DNA of 64,000 bases, from assembly GCA_963839175.1 (NCBI GenBank), contig CAWIUB010000025.1, positions 62,001-126,000 on the forward strand, given 5' to 3'. Position 1 is the first letter of the stretch. Each line of letters opens with the position of its first letter. Shown here piece after piece: positions 26,458-34,489 of this stretch. The notes under the pieces were generated by a model that saw only the letters and a program-made list of their open reading frames with translations, ran no database searches and was not told the origin of the DNA. The stretch comes from CAWIUB01 sp963839175. Its GTDB lineage: Bacteria; Actinomycetota; Actinomycetes; Mycobacteriales; Jatrophihabitantaceae. The position numbers and the translations under genes were made by a program.

Positions 26458-27495
26458 TCACGGCGTCACCAGCACCTTGAGGGCCTGGCGTTCGTCCATC
26501 GCCTGGTACCCCGCGGGCACGCCATCGAGGTCGACGGTGCGGTCGAACACGCGGCCGGGCTCGACCGTTCCGTCGAGGATGTCGGGGACCAGGGTTTCGA
26601 TGTAGGCGCGGGCGGGGGCGGGGCCTCCGGTAAGGGTGATGTTGGGCCCGAACAAGCTGCCGAACCCCACCGGCGCGTCCTCGTACTGAGGGACGCCGAC
26701 GCGGCTGATGACACCGCCTGCGCGCACGACGCCGATGGCCTGCTGGTAGGCGGGCATGTGGCCGACGGCCTCGAGGACGACGTGGGTGCCGTCGCCGCCG
26801 GTGAGCTCGCGTACATCGGCGATTCCTTCCTCGCCGCGCTCGGCGACGACGTCGGTGGCGCCGAACTCGCGGCCCAGGTCGGTGCGGGTCGCATGCCTGC
26901 CCATGAGGATGATCCGTTCGGCACCGAGGCGCTTGGCGGACAGCACAGCCATCAGCCCGACCGCGCCGTCACCGATGACGGTGACGGTGGTGTAGGGGGT
27001 GACGTGGGCCTTGACGGCGGCGTGGTAACCGGTGCCGTAGACGTCGGACAGCGTCAACAGTGCGGGCAGCAGCGGCGAGTCCTCGCCGACCGGGACCGGA
27101 ACCAAGGTGCCGTTGGCCAGCGGAACCCGAAGTGCCTCAGCCTGCATGCCACCGACCCCGTTCGCGTTCCAGAACCCACCGTGGCGGCAGGAGGTTTGCA
27201 GCCCTTCGCGGCAGAAGTCGCAGGTGCCGTCCGACCACGCGAACGGGACGACGACCAGGTCGCCCTTCTTGGCGGCGGTGACGTCGCGGCCGGTGTCCTC
27301 GACCACGCCGACGCACTCGTGGCCCATCGAGCTGCCCTCGGGTGTGGCGGGCATCGAGTGGTAGGGGTGCAGGTCCGAGCCGCAGATGCAGGCACGCACG
27401 ACACGCACCAACGCGTCGGTGGGCTGCTGGACGACCGGGTCCGGGACCTCGATGACGCGGACGTCGCCGGCGCCGTACATGTAGGTGGCACGCAT
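26458..27495 (-). CDS. Zinc-dependent alcohol dehydrogenase (MDR family)
   Basis: 345 residues. Catalytic zinc ligands are ACICGSDLHPYH (Cys) and SMGHECVGVV (His/Glu). A structural-zinc lobe CDFCREGLQTSC shows three of the usual four Cys clearly. The Rossmann motif is VTVIGDGAVGLMAVLSAKRLGAERIILMGRH. It acts on unknown alcohol/aldehyde pairs with NAD(P). It sits between the cupin (91 bp upstream) and the aldo/keto reductase (110 bp downstream) and is probably co-transcribed under the regulator at the head of the operon. Confidence 0.87.
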   Translation of the reverse strand: MRATYMYGAGDVRVIEVPDPVVQQPTDALVRVVRACICGSDLHPYHSMPATPEGSSMGHECVGVVEDTGRDVTAAKKGDLVVVPFAWSDGTCDFCREGLQTSCRHGGFWNANGVGGMQAEALRVPLANGTLVPVPVGEDSPLLPALLTLSDVYGTGYHAAVKAHVTPYTTVTVIGDGAVGLMAVLSAKRLGAERIILMGRHATRTDLGREFGATDVVAERGEEGIADVRELTGGDGTHVVLEAVGHMPAYQQAIGVVRAGGVISRVGVPQYEDAPVGFGSLFGPNITLTGGPAPARAYIETLVPDILDGTVEPGRVFDRTVDLDGVPAGYQAMDERQALKVLVTP

Positions 27496-27586
27496 AGTTT
27501 CCCTGCTTCCTTCGTCGTTGCTTCTCTAGTTCTGGGCGTAGGGCCACCGCCCGGCCGCCGCTCGCAGGCCGGGCGATGAGCGCGGC

Positions 27587-27991
27587 TCAGTGGTCGCGGA
27601 TGTCGTACTCGGCGTCGGTGACGTGCGCGCCCCACGAGGTTTCGTCCCGGTCGCCGTCGGGGGCTTCCCAGATAGCGATGTGGGTCATGAAATGCCCGGG
27701 CGCGGCGCCGTGCCAGTGCTCCTCACCGGCCGGGGTCCAGACGACATCGCCCGGCCTCAGCTCCACGACGTCGCCGCCGCGGGACTGCACCAGGCCGCTG
27801 CCCTCGGTGACGTAGAGCGTCTGCCCGATGGCGTGCGAGTGCCAGGCTGTGCGGGCGCCGGGTGCGAACCGGACGGTGTTCGCCCGCACCCGCGACGGCG
27901 TCTCGCCGCGAACGATGACGTCAAACCAGACGTCGCCGGTGAACATCTGCGCCGGTCCCTTGGCGGTCGGCTGCTTGCTCAGGATCTCCAT
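27587..27991 (-). CDS. Cupin domain protein
   Basis: A 134-residue single-domain cupin. Motif 1 is AWHSHAIGQTLYVTEGSGLV and motif 2 is PAGEEHWHGAAP, giving the His/His/Glu/His metal site. The N-terminus QPTAKGPAQMFTGDVWFDVIV matches the group found next to carboxymuconolactone decarboxylase and aldo/keto reductase genes. ATG 27991 overlaps the regulator stop as TGATG, so translation is coupled to it. The function may be an isomerase, dioxygenase or sensor; sequence alone does not decide. Confidence 0.85.
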   Translation of the reverse strand: MEILSKQPTAKGPAQMFTGDVWFDVIVRGETPSRVRANTVRFAPGARTAWHSHAIGQTLYVTEGSGLVQSRGGDVVELRPGDVVWTPAGEEHWHGAAPGHFMTHIAIWEAPDGDRDETSWGAHVTDAEYDIRDH

Positions 27992-28905
27992 CAATCTCTC
28001 TCAGTCCTGGTGCCGGACCGTTGCTCGCCCGGTGCGCGGTCGGCCTGCTCGTTGTCGCGGGTCGCGGCCCAGCTGGCGAGGAACCCCAGCGCTTCCGCGG
28101 TCGCGGTGTCCGGCTCGGCGGTGTAGACCAGCATCGTCAGGCCGGGTTCGGACGGCAGCTCGAACGCTTCGTAGGTCAGGTCGAGGTCACCCACGACGGG
28201 ATGATGCAGGTTCTTGCGTCCGGTCCGGTGGAACAGCACGTCGTGCGCCGCCCACCGAGTGCGGAACTCCTCGCTGCGGGTGGACAGCTCCCCGACCAGG
28301 TCGGTCAGCGCCTTGTCATACGGGTCACGGCCCGCGGCCGCCCGCAATACCGCGACCATCTCGGTGGCGGTGCGGTCCCACTCCCGGTAGAAGTCGCGGG
28401 CGCGATTGGACAGGAAAGCGAACCGAGCCGTGTTGGGTGGCTGGACCGGATCCTCGAACACCGGCGTGTACAGCGCCCGGCCCAGCCGGTTCGTTGCCAG
28501 GACGTCCGCGCGCCCGTTGCGCACCCACGCCGGGGCCTCGGTCATCGCATCGAGTACCCGCTGCACGCCGGGCCGTACCCGCCGGGCCGGTGTCGACCGG
28601 CGCTGGGTCGCCGGTGAGGCGTTCGCGGCGCGGGCGAGATCGAACAGGTGCGCCCGCTCGGCCTCGTCGAGCTGCAACGCCCGGGCGACCGCGTCCAGCA
28701 CGCTCTCCGACGCGCCGGCGAGATTGCCCCGCTCGAGCCGCGTGTAGTAGTCGACGCTGACGCCGGCGAGCATCGCGGCCTCTTCCCGACGCAGTCCCTT
28801 GACCCGCCGGTGTGGGCCGCCATAGTCGGGCAACCCTGCTTGGTCCGGGGTGATCCGCGCTCGTCGCGAGACCAGGAACTCGCGGATCTCACTGCTTCGG
28901 TTCAC
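27991..28905 (-). CDS. Helix-turn-helix regulator with MmyB-like ligand domain
   Basis: 304 residues. The XRE-type HTH lies at about 30-90 (RVKGLRREEAAMLAGVSVDYYTRLERGNLAGASESVLDAVARAL). A MmyB-like sensor domain follows (APAWVRNGRADVLATNRLGRALYTPVF...RTRWAAHDVLFHRTGRKNLHHPVVGDLDLTYEAFELPSEPGLTMLVYTAEP). Ligands in this family are thought to be small lipophilic molecules. The GTG start at 28905 (NRSSEIREFL) aligns with the N-terminus of its paralogue at 30319-31194. It heads the oxidoreductase operon and overlaps the cupin, so it probably controls its own operon. Confidence 0.88.
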   Translation of the reverse strand: MNRSSEIREFLVSRRARITPDQAGLPDYGGPHRRVKGLRREEAAMLAGVSVDYYTRLERGNLAGASESVLDAVARALQLDEAERAHLFDLARAANASPATQRRSTPARRVRPGVQRVLDAMTEAPAWVRNGRADVLATNRLGRALYTPVFEDPVQPPNTARFAFLSNRARDFYREWDRTATEMVAVLRAAAGRDPYDKALTDLVGELSTRSEEFRTRWAAHDVLFHRTGRKNLHHPVVGDLDLTYEAFELPSEPGLTMLVYTAEPDTATAEALGFLASWAATRDNEQADRAPGEQRSGTRTERD

Positions 28906-28993
28906 GGACTCGACGGTAGGCGCAGCGGTCGGAGTGAGGGAGGTCCTGCCGTTACCTGGCTGGCCAGTACCCCGAACGAGCGGCACCCCACGA

Positions 28994-29260
28994 TCAGGAG
29001 GCGTGACGTTCGTGGTCGAGTCGGTCGAGCAGCCAGGCTCGGGCCATCGTCGACATGGGCAGGTGCCGCTCGTGGGCAAGGTCCTGAAGCGCGTCGTACT
29101 GCTCTTCGCTGAGTCGCACGTTGAACATCCGCGACGGCGCGTTCGGCCGGTTCACGACCGTGTCGGCGGGGTAGGGCGCGGTCGAGTCGGCGTGCGGTTC
29201 GAGCCGGCGGGCATCCTCACGAGCCGCGGCGGCCGTCCTGCGGTCGAGCTTCTTAGCCAT
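28994..29260 (-). CDS. Ribbon-helix-helix-like small protein (antitoxin type)
   Basis: 88 residues: a basic Ala/Arg-rich N-terminus (AKKLDRRTAAAAREDARRL) and a C-terminal ribbon-helix-helix pattern RMFNVRLSEEQYDALQDLAHERHLPMSTMARAWLLDRL. This fits CopG/Arc-type DNA-binding antitoxins or small regulators. No toxin follows directly in the same direction; the space up to the MazF-like gene contains only a possible decayed frame (29330-29450). ATG 29260 is the start at the conserved MAKKLDR. Confidence 0.65.
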   Translation of the reverse strand: MAKKLDRRTAAAAREDARRLEPHADSTAPYPADTVVNRPNAPSRMFNVRLSEEQYDALQDLAHERHLPMSTMARAWLLDRLDHERHAS

Positions 29261-29486
29261 CGCTGCTCCCCTTCTGGTACGTGGCCAGGTCACGACCGGA
29301 CGCGGGCTACGCGTTCAGACCGTGCAAGTCGCCATCAAGGTCGCGGTAGGCGATCGCCACGAGGACCGCCGCGCGCTCGATGAGTAGCCGACGAAACCCG
29401 AGGCGCCCACGCGCGAGCCGGGATACGCCGAGAGTTCCACGACGTTCATGTCGGCGAGCACCTCCCGCGTCCAGTTCAGTCCGATG

Positions 29487-29816
29487 TCATTCAGCCAAAC
29501 CCAAGAACACGATCAGGGCGCGGTCGAGCCGGAGCAGGTCGGCGTCGCTGAGATGTCCGAGGTGATCCCGCACGTTGTCGCGAGGCATTGTCGTGATCTT
29601 GTCGACCATGATGCGGCTTGGCTCGGCGAGCCCGGTCGCCGCCGTGGCCTCCACGGCGATCCTGGTCAGCGGCGCGTCCACCGGGTTGGTCGTCATCGGG
29701 CAGACAGTGACTGACGCCGTCGCATCGAAGCGATCGTCCTGGACGATGACAACCGGTCTGGGTTTGCCGGTGTACGCACCTCGCGCGGCCGCGATGTATA
29801 TGTCCCCCCGACTCAC
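29487..29816 (-). CDS. MazF/PemK family endoribonuclease toxin
   Basis: 109 residues with the PemK/MazF fold: SRGDIYIAAARGAYTGKPRPVVIVQDDRF, SVTVCPMTTNPVDAPLTRIAV, GLAEPSRIMVDKITTMPRDNV and LDRALIVFLGL. It presumably cleaves RNA at short sequence motifs when free of antitoxin. Its ATG overlaps the antitoxin stop as ATGA, the usual order with the antitoxin first. No frame disruption, so the module is likely functional and could stabilise the surrounding island. Confidence 0.85.
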   Translation of the reverse strand: MSRGDIYIAAARGAYTGKPRPVVIVQDDRFDATASVTVCPMTTNPVDAPLTRIAVEATAATGLAEPSRIMVDKITTMPRDNVRDHLGHLSDADLLRLDRALIVFLGLAE

Positions 29817-30037
29817 TCGGCGGTCTCCGCCTCGCCGTCCCAGTCGACAGAGATCGCATCGACGAATGCCTGGTCGTCGGCTTCATGCTCACTGGCCGCG
29901 ATAGCAGCGGACTGGCGATGCGCCTCTTCGACGAACTCCGCGGCTCGGACATCGGGCACCCAGATCTGGATGGGCCGAAGTCCCTGTGCGCGCAGCCGGC
30001 GCCGATGCTCGCCTACCCGTTCGCGTGTGCTTGCCAC
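29813..30037 (-). CDS. MazE-like antitoxin
   Basis: 74 residues: STRERVGEHRRRLRAQGLRPIQIWVPDVRAAEFVEEAHRQSAAIAASE and an acidic tail DDQAFVDAISVDWDGEAE. The DNA-binding N-terminus and acidic toxin-binding C-terminus are typical of DUF3018/MazE-type antitoxins. It precedes and overlaps the MazF-like gene by four bases. Probably autorepresses the pair. The promoter should lie just upstream of 30037, where CTTGGTTACATGTAACGC contains the palindrome GTTACATGTAAC near 30047. Confidence 0.85.
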   Translation of the reverse strand: MASTRERVGEHRRRLRAQGLRPIQIWVPDVRAAEFVEEAHRQSAAIAASEHEADDQAFVDAISVDWDGEAETAE

Positions 30038-30318
30038 AAGCCAAGGTTACATGTAACGCGCGGTGCTGTCGACGGCTCGGCGTGTTCCAGGCCCGAGTTC
30101 ATCTTGACTCAGTCCGCAAGAAGACAGGGTGACCCGGGCGCAGGGCTTGCTCTCGCGGCTCCCCAGACCGCGCCCCGATCGCGGCGTGAGCGGATGGGTG
30201 CCGCTGCTCGGCATGAGCGGGCCTGACTGTGCGGGTCGCTCGTCTTGGGAATGACGCTGACGTGGTGGGGCCGGTCCGCCGAGGGTCGTGTCGGGCGGTC
30301 GGCGGTACGGGATTACGT

Positions 30319-31194
30319 CTAGTTCGGCGTCGCCAGGACGTCGGCTGGGTCGTGGGTGGCGGCCCAGCTGGCAAGCAACCGTAGTGCGTCGTCGGCGGGG
30401 GTTCCTGCGTCGGCGCTGAACGCGACCAGGGCCAGGCCGGGGTCGGCGGGCAGGTCCATGACCTCGTAGGACAGGTGCAGTTCGCCGACGACGGGGTGTC
30501 GGATGTGCTTGTGCCCGGTTCGGTGCAGTCGGACGTCGTGGGCGGCCCAGCGGAGGCGGAAGTCGTCGCTGCGGGTGGACAGTTCACCCACGAGGTCGGT
30601 CAGTTCCTTGTCGTGGGGGTTGCGGCCGGCTTCGGTGCGCAGCATGGCGACGGTGTCGTCGGCGGCGCGGTCCCAGTTCATCCAGAACACTCGGGCGTGT
30701 GGGTTGAGAAAGTTGAACCGGGCGAAGTTGGCCGGCCGGGCGGGGTCGGCGAACAGCGGCGCGTACAGCGCTCGCGCCAGCGGGTTCGTGGCCAGGACGT
30801 CGAGGCGCCCGTTCTGGACGAAGGCCGGCACCTCCGTCATCCCGTCGAGGATGCGGGCCACGTTAGGCCGGACTTGCTGGGCGGCTGGTCGGCGGCGGGC
30901 GCGACGCGCTGGGCCGGCGGCGCGGGCGAGGTCGAGCAGATGCGCCCGTTCGGCCTCGTCGAGGAGGAGTGCCAGGGCGAGCGCGTCGAGGACGTTCTCG
31001 GAGACGCCGCTGAGGTTGCCGCGCTCGAGTTGGGAGTAGTACTCGACGCTGACGCCGGCCAGGTCGGCGACCTCGCTGCGGCGCAGACCCGGCACGCGCC
31101 GGTTGCGGCTGTAGCTCGCGAGGCCGGCCTGCTCGGGGGTGATCTTGGCCCGGCGCGAGCTGAGGAAGGTCTTGATCTCGTCGCGGTTGTCCAC
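30319..31194 (-). CDS. Helix-turn-helix regulator with MmyB-like ligand domain (paralogue)
   Basis: 291 residues, clearly paralogous to 27991-28905: DNRDEIKTFLSSRRAKITPEQAGL, HTH RVPGLRRSEVADLAGVSVEYYSQLERGNLSGVSENVLDAL, and sensor domain RLRWAAHDVRLHRTGHKHIRHPVVGELHLSYEVMDLPADPGLALVAFSAD. The GTG start is at 31194. It is divergent from the aldo/keto reductase at 31322, with a 127-bp shared spacer containing an inverted repeat (31269-31283). The layout is the usual one for a regulator controlling its neighbour. Confidence 0.88.
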   Translation of the reverse strand: MDNRDEIKTFLSSRRAKITPEQAGLASYSRNRRVPGLRRSEVADLAGVSVEYYSQLERGNLSGVSENVLDALALALLLDEAERAHLLDLARAAGPARRARRRPAAQQVRPNVARILDGMTEVPAFVQNGRLDVLATNPLARALYAPLFADPARPANFARFNFLNPHARVFWMNWDRAADDTVAMLRTEAGRNPHDKELTDLVGELSTRSDDFRLRWAAHDVRLHRTGHKHIRHPVVGELHLSYEVMDLPADPGLALVAFSADAGTPADDALRLLASWAATHDPADVLATPN

Positions 31195-31268
31195 CGGTCC
31201 AGGTTAGGCGGAAATGCCGCGTCGAGGGGTGGGCTGTCAGTACACCGTCCAGCAGCGACTTCTTCACC

Positions 31269-31283
31269 TCGTCGACGACGAGT
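31269..31283. promoter_or_regulatory. Inverted repeat CTCGTC-GAC-GACGAG, candidate operator
   Basis: A dyad with 6-bp arms in the divergent spacer between the regulator (31194) and the aldo/keto reductase (31322). The latter has an AAGGAG ribosome site at about 31309. Binding by the adjacent regulator is inferred from position only. Confidence 0.35.
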
Positions 31284-31321
31284 TTCCTAGAACTTGAACA
31301 ACGACGACAAGGAGTTATCTG

Positions 31322-32302
31322 ATGAAGCACGTTTCTCTGGGTGGGCTGGACGTATCCCGGATCGGTCTGGGCGCGATGACCATGGCCGGCACCTACACCA
31401 GCGGCGGCGGCCTGGACGACGCTGAGTCGATCCTCGCGATCCACCGTGCACTGGAGCTGGGCGTCACGCACATCGACACTGCCGAGGTGTACGGCCCGTT
31501 CCACAGCGAGGAACTGGTCGGTGAGGCGATCAAGGGCCGTCGCGACCAGGTCGTGGTGGCCACGAAGTTCGGCCTCGTCTCGCACTCCGGCGGCGGGCCC
31601 GGCGTCATCGACAGCAGCCCGGCCAACGTGCGCGTTGCGGTCGAGGGCTCCCTGACCCGGCTGGGCACCGATCACATCGACCTGTACTACCAGCACCGGG
31701 TCGACCCGAACACCCCGATCGAGAACACCGTCGGCGCTCTGGCCGATCTCGTCGCCGAGGGCAAGGTCCTGCACATCGGCCTGTCCGAGGCCAGTCCCGC
31801 CACGATCCGCCGCGCCCACGCCGTGCACCCGGTCGCCGCGCTGCAGACCGAGTATTCGCTATGGGCCCGCGACCCGGAGGCCGAGCTGCTGCCGCTGCTT
31901 CGCCGGCTGGGTATCGGCTTCGTCCCTTACTCCCCGCTCGGCCACGGCTTTCTCACCGGCCAGATCCGCACCGTCGACGACATCCCCGACGACGACTGGC
32001 GCAAGGACAACCCGCGCTTCATCGGGGAGAACTTCCAGCGCAACCTGCGCATCGTTGACGAGGTCCAGACCGTCGCCGCCGAGGCCGGCGCCACACCGGC
32101 GCAGATCGCCCTGGCCTGGCTGCTCGCCCAAGGCGACGACATCGCCCCGATCCCCGGCACCAGGCGAGTCGCCCGCGTCGAGGAGAACACCGCCGCCGAC
32201 AGCATCGAACTCAGCGGTGACCAGCTCGAACGGCTCAACAACCTCACCCCGGCCGCCGGCGAGCGCCACAGTGAAGCGAGTATGGCCGCCATCGACCTCT
32301 GA
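31322..32302 (+). CDS. Aldo/keto reductase
   Basis: A 326-residue aldo/keto reductase. Catalytic residues in HIDTAEVYGPFHSEELVG (Asp, Tyr), VVVATKFGLV (Lys) and DLYYQHRVDPNTP (His). The NADPH motif is IAPIPGTRRVARVEENTAADS. It closely resembles the enzyme at 25355-26347. It is divergently transcribed from a MmyB-like regulator and is probably induced by that regulator's ligand. It is intact and is the only plus-strand gene in the putative island. Confidence 0.88.
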   Translation: MKHVSLGGLDVSRIGLGAMTMAGTYTSGGGLDDAESILAIHRALELGVTHIDTAEVYGPFHSEELVGEAIKGRRDQVVVATKFGLVSHSGGGPGVIDSSPANVRVAVEGSLTRLGTDHIDLYYQHRVDPNTPIENTVGALADLVAEGKVLHIGLSEASPATIRRAHAVHPVAALQTEYSLWARDPEAELLPLLRRLGIGFVPYSPLGHGFLTGQIRTVDDIPDDDWRKDNPRFIGENFQRNLRIVDEVQTVAAEAGATPAQIALAWLLAQGDDIAPIPGTRRVARVEENTAADSIELSGDQLERLNNLTPAAGERHSEASMAAIDL

Positions 32303-32518
32303 CCACGTCCGTCGAGGCACGCAGCCATGTCCACGGCGGCCGGCCTTGCCGTCCTGTGGCGGCTTGCCGCTCCAGATCTGTGCAATAACAGACCGTGGTA
32401 GGAGGACAGGGGGCCCTCGGTCCGCCGAGGCGCTCCCCGTCACGAGATCGAACACGCCTCTTCACCGTGTCGGAATCTCCGGTGGTGGCCAGTCACTCGT
32501 CGAAGCCGGCGCCATCGA

Positions 32519-32535
32519 CTGTCCACAGTGGACAG
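32519..32535. repeat. Dyad CTGTCCAC-A-GTGGACAG
   Basis: Perfect 8-bp arms around one base. A second dyad CAATGA / TCATTG (32544-32560) follows 8 bases later. The cluster lies about 100 bp inside the right tRNA-like repeat, where recombinase or excisionase arm sites would be expected. Confidence 0.45.
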
Positions 32536-32540
32536 ATCGC

Positions 32541-32551
32541 TGTCAATGAAC
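32541..32551 (+). repeat. TGTCAATGAAC, inverted partner of 22472-22482
   Basis: Exact reverse complement of GTTCATTGACA at the left island end. It overlaps the second dyad of the inverted-repeat cluster. Confidence 0.4.
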
Positions 32552-32656
32552 CTGTCATTGAACGCCTGTTCACGGGAGCCATGATTGCCAAACCTGACCG
32601 CCAGGGAGGTCAGCATTGCCAGGGTTGACAGGGGCAGGCGGGGCAGGTCCGCGCTC

Positions 32657-32699
32657 CTCAATCAGCGGGTTGGGGTTCGATTCCCTCGCCGCGCACCAC
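32657..32699 (+). repeat. tRNA 3'-end remnant, right boundary of putative island
   Basis: CTCAATCAGCGGGTTGGGG is followed by TTCGATTCCC and CGCCGCGCACCAC. It is the direct repeat of 22358-22401 with 3 substitutions and a one-base gap. No 5' half of a tRNA precedes it. Confidence 0.6.
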
Positions 32700-32799
32700 A
32701 CACCCTGCAATTGCAGGGGATTCTCTCATTGCGCCGTCACATCCAAGATCGTGTGTGGTGCAGAATCGCAACGCAATGCTCGTTGGGCCAGTCGTGGAG

Positions 32800-32817
32800 T
32801 ACATCCATGTGGATGTA
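32800..32817. repeat. Dyad TACATCCA-TG-TGGATGTA
   Basis: Perfect 8-bp arms with a 2-base centre, about 100 bp outside the right tRNA-like repeat. It may be an operator; no adjacent regulator gene is present. Confidence 0.35.
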
Positions 32818-33441
32818 CGCATCACACGTCCAGGCTGTTGATCACCTCGGGCAGGTCGAACAAGACCCCCGTCGCGGAAGGCGCCGCGTCCCTGGGGCAC
32901 CGGTCGGTCGACGAGCCACACCTATCGCGCCGCGAGGGGCGGCGATCCGGTCGATAGGCCCGGCACGGAATCGTCACAGAGCGTCCTGCGGATATCGCGG
33001 CGAGCAAGGACCGCCAGGTTCATGCGTTGGGAGACCGTCCGCCATGAACACATTGGCCTACAAAGGCTGAAACACACAGGCGGTTCTTGGCGGGTGGTCG
33101 ACGACCGCGGGCCGCGAACGCACGCAAACGTCAGGAAACAGCTGGGCGACCGGTGGGGCCGGTCGCCCGGAAAGATCGGAGTGCCGTGAATCGCTGGGTG
33201 CAGTGTCAAGGGTCAGATGCCACCTCGGGAACGCGGAATTGACTACGGTGAAGTCGGCCGACCAATACAGTCCCGGATCGCGACGACAAGGAGGCCCGGA
33301 CGAGTGGCCGACCCGCCTTTGTGGTGGGTCGACGGCATGCACGTGGTCGAGGCTGGACATCGGGGAAGGGAGCCTCCAGCATGATCGCGAGTCCTCGTTC
33401 GTTGCGGAGCAGTGATCCAACCCATTTATAAGGAGCAGAGA

Positions 33442-33735
33442 ATGACTGATCAAGAAACGACTGGGAACACGTCCGTGCAGGATGCACTGCAGCAGACGAT
33501 GGAGCGGGCGCGGGAGCTGAATGAGCAAATTCTCCAGTCTGCCCGCAAGACAGGCGAGCAGGTGCTTGACGGTTACGTCAGCTGGCTGGAGATGGTCGCC
33601 GAACAGCAGCGCAAGCTGGCCTCCACTCCGCAAGTCAGCCAGATGGACTGGATAGCCGCGATGCTTAACGCCCAGGCAGACTTCACCCGCAGGTTCGCCG
33701 ATTTTGTGCGGGGGTTTCCACCACGCGGCTACTAG
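33442..33735 (+). CDS. Phasin-like/coiled small protein of unknown function
   Basis: A 97-residue acidic amphipathic helical protein: VQDALQQTMERARELNEQILQSARKTGEQVLDGYVSWLEMVAEQQRKLASTPQVSQMDWIAAMLNAQADFTRRFADFVR. The pattern resembles small actinobacterial proteins with phasin-like helices that coat hydrophobic granules or bind other proteins. Granule association is not proven. ATG 33442 is preceded by AAGGAGCAGAG, an excellent ribosome site, which decides the start over an ATG at 33412. No polyhydroxyalkanoate genes are near. Confidence 0.7.
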   Translation: MTDQETTGNTSVQDALQQTMERARELNEQILQSARKTGEQVLDGYVSWLEMVAEQQRKLASTPQVSQMDWIAAMLNAQADFTRRFADFVRGFPPRGY

Positions 33736-33905
33736 ATCCTGACCCGATCAGTCCTCGTGATCCCGATAATCAGGCTCGTCGGCGTGACCCTTCGTCACGT
33801 GGTACCCATCAGGGCATGGATCCGCTCCTCATCAAGCGGGCGATCGGCGTAGAGAAGACGCACGGCAGACTGGATCGGGGTTACCAGGCGTTCGCGCCGC
33901 GGCCG

Positions 33906-34148
33906 ATGAGCGTCAGACCCGCCCGCTCGGCGGTCGCCTTTGAAGCGCGGTTGTGCTCAAGCAAGAAAGCGACGCCCATTGAGATCACCTCCCGACGCGG
34001 CGACGCCGTCCTGCTCTCGCGAGCCGACTACGACGCGCTCGAAGAGACCGCGCACCTGCTTCGTGTCCCGGCCAACGCCAAGCGATTACTGGAGAGCCTC
34101 CAGCAGGCCCGCTCCGGTCGAGGTGAAGCGCACGCGTTGAGCCGGTGA
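33906..34148 (+). CDS. YefM/Phd-family antitoxin
   Basis: About 80 residues. The conserved antitoxin core is TPIEITSRRGDAVLLSRADYDALEETAHLLRVPANAKRLLESLQQARSG. The usual N-terminus (MSxSxARxxLxxLIEQV) is only partly visible as MSVRPARSAVAFEARLCSSKKA, which suggests a frame disturbance in the DNA-binding part. It overlaps the start of the YoeB-like gene by four bases. It may no longer bind its operator normally. Confidence 0.7.
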   Translation: MSVRPARSAVAFEARLCSSKKATPIEITSRRGDAVLLSRADYDALEETAHLLRVPANAKRLLESLQQARSGRGEAHALSR

Positions 34149-34403
34149 GGCTGCTCTTCACCCCACACGGCTGGGACGACTACAAGTACTGGCTGGCCGC
34201 CGACCGCGCCACCCTTAAGCGGATCAACCAGCTCATCGACGACGCGCTTTCGCGACCCTACCGACGGCGTCGGCAAACCCGAACCGCTACGCCACCTCCT
34301 CGCCGGAGCCTGGTCGCGTCGAATCAGCGAAGAACATCGCCTCGTCCACCCAGTTGACGACGAAGATGTCGTCATCCTCCAGGCCCGGTTCCACTGCACA
34401 TGA
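34145..34403 (+). pseudogene. YoeB-family toxin, frameshifted
   Basis: It begins MRLLFTPHGWDDYKYWLAADRATLKRINQLIDDAL, as in YoeB mRNA interferases. After an extra base near 34250 the correct sequence continues in another frame: RDPTDGVGKPEPLRHLLAGAWSRRISEEHRLVHPVDDEDVVILQARFHC, ending TGA at 34401-34403. Catalytic Glu/Arg/His positions are in the second frame, so the encoded protein lacks them. This is a toxin inactivated by a one-base change, or a sequence error. Confidence 0.72.
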
Positions 34404-34489
34404 CAGTGATCACTATCGGCGCGCACGGAAACCGCCTCGCGGACCGCGCGCTCACCTCGTACGTGCGCGCCTTGTCGTTTCGGGAGAAC

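Larger units (their letters stand above)
22358..32699. mobile_element. Putative 10.3-kb genomic island bounded by tRNA 3'-end repeats
   Basis: The segment between the two tRNA-like repeats contains only oxidoreductase genes, two paralogous regulators and a toxin-antitoxin module. No integrase gene is inside. An 11-bp inverted match (GTTCATTGACA at 22472-22482, TGTCAATGAAC at 32541-32551) lies just inside each end, as arm-type recombinase sites would. The island interpretation is inferred from repeats and gene content. Confidence 0.45.
32303..33441. other. Long gene-free stretch at the right end of the putative island
   Basis: About 1.1 kb without a supportable gene on either strand. It holds an inverted-repeat cluster (32519-32560), the tRNA 3'-end repeat (32657-32699), and an 8-bp-arm dyad TACATCCA-TG-TGGATGTA (32800-32817). 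The right part probably contains the promoter of the phasin-like gene. Confidence 0.5.

Noticed and set aside
29330..29480. Small minus-strand gene between the ribbon-helix-helix protein and MazF
   Set aside because: Two protein-like pieces (MNVVELSAYPGSRVGASG and RLLIERAAVLVAIAYRDLDGDL) are in different frames and match no family I know; too little to annotate.
32620..32700. A complete tRNA gene ending at 32698
   Set aside because: Same reason: only the 3' part is present, with no matching 5' acceptor strand.
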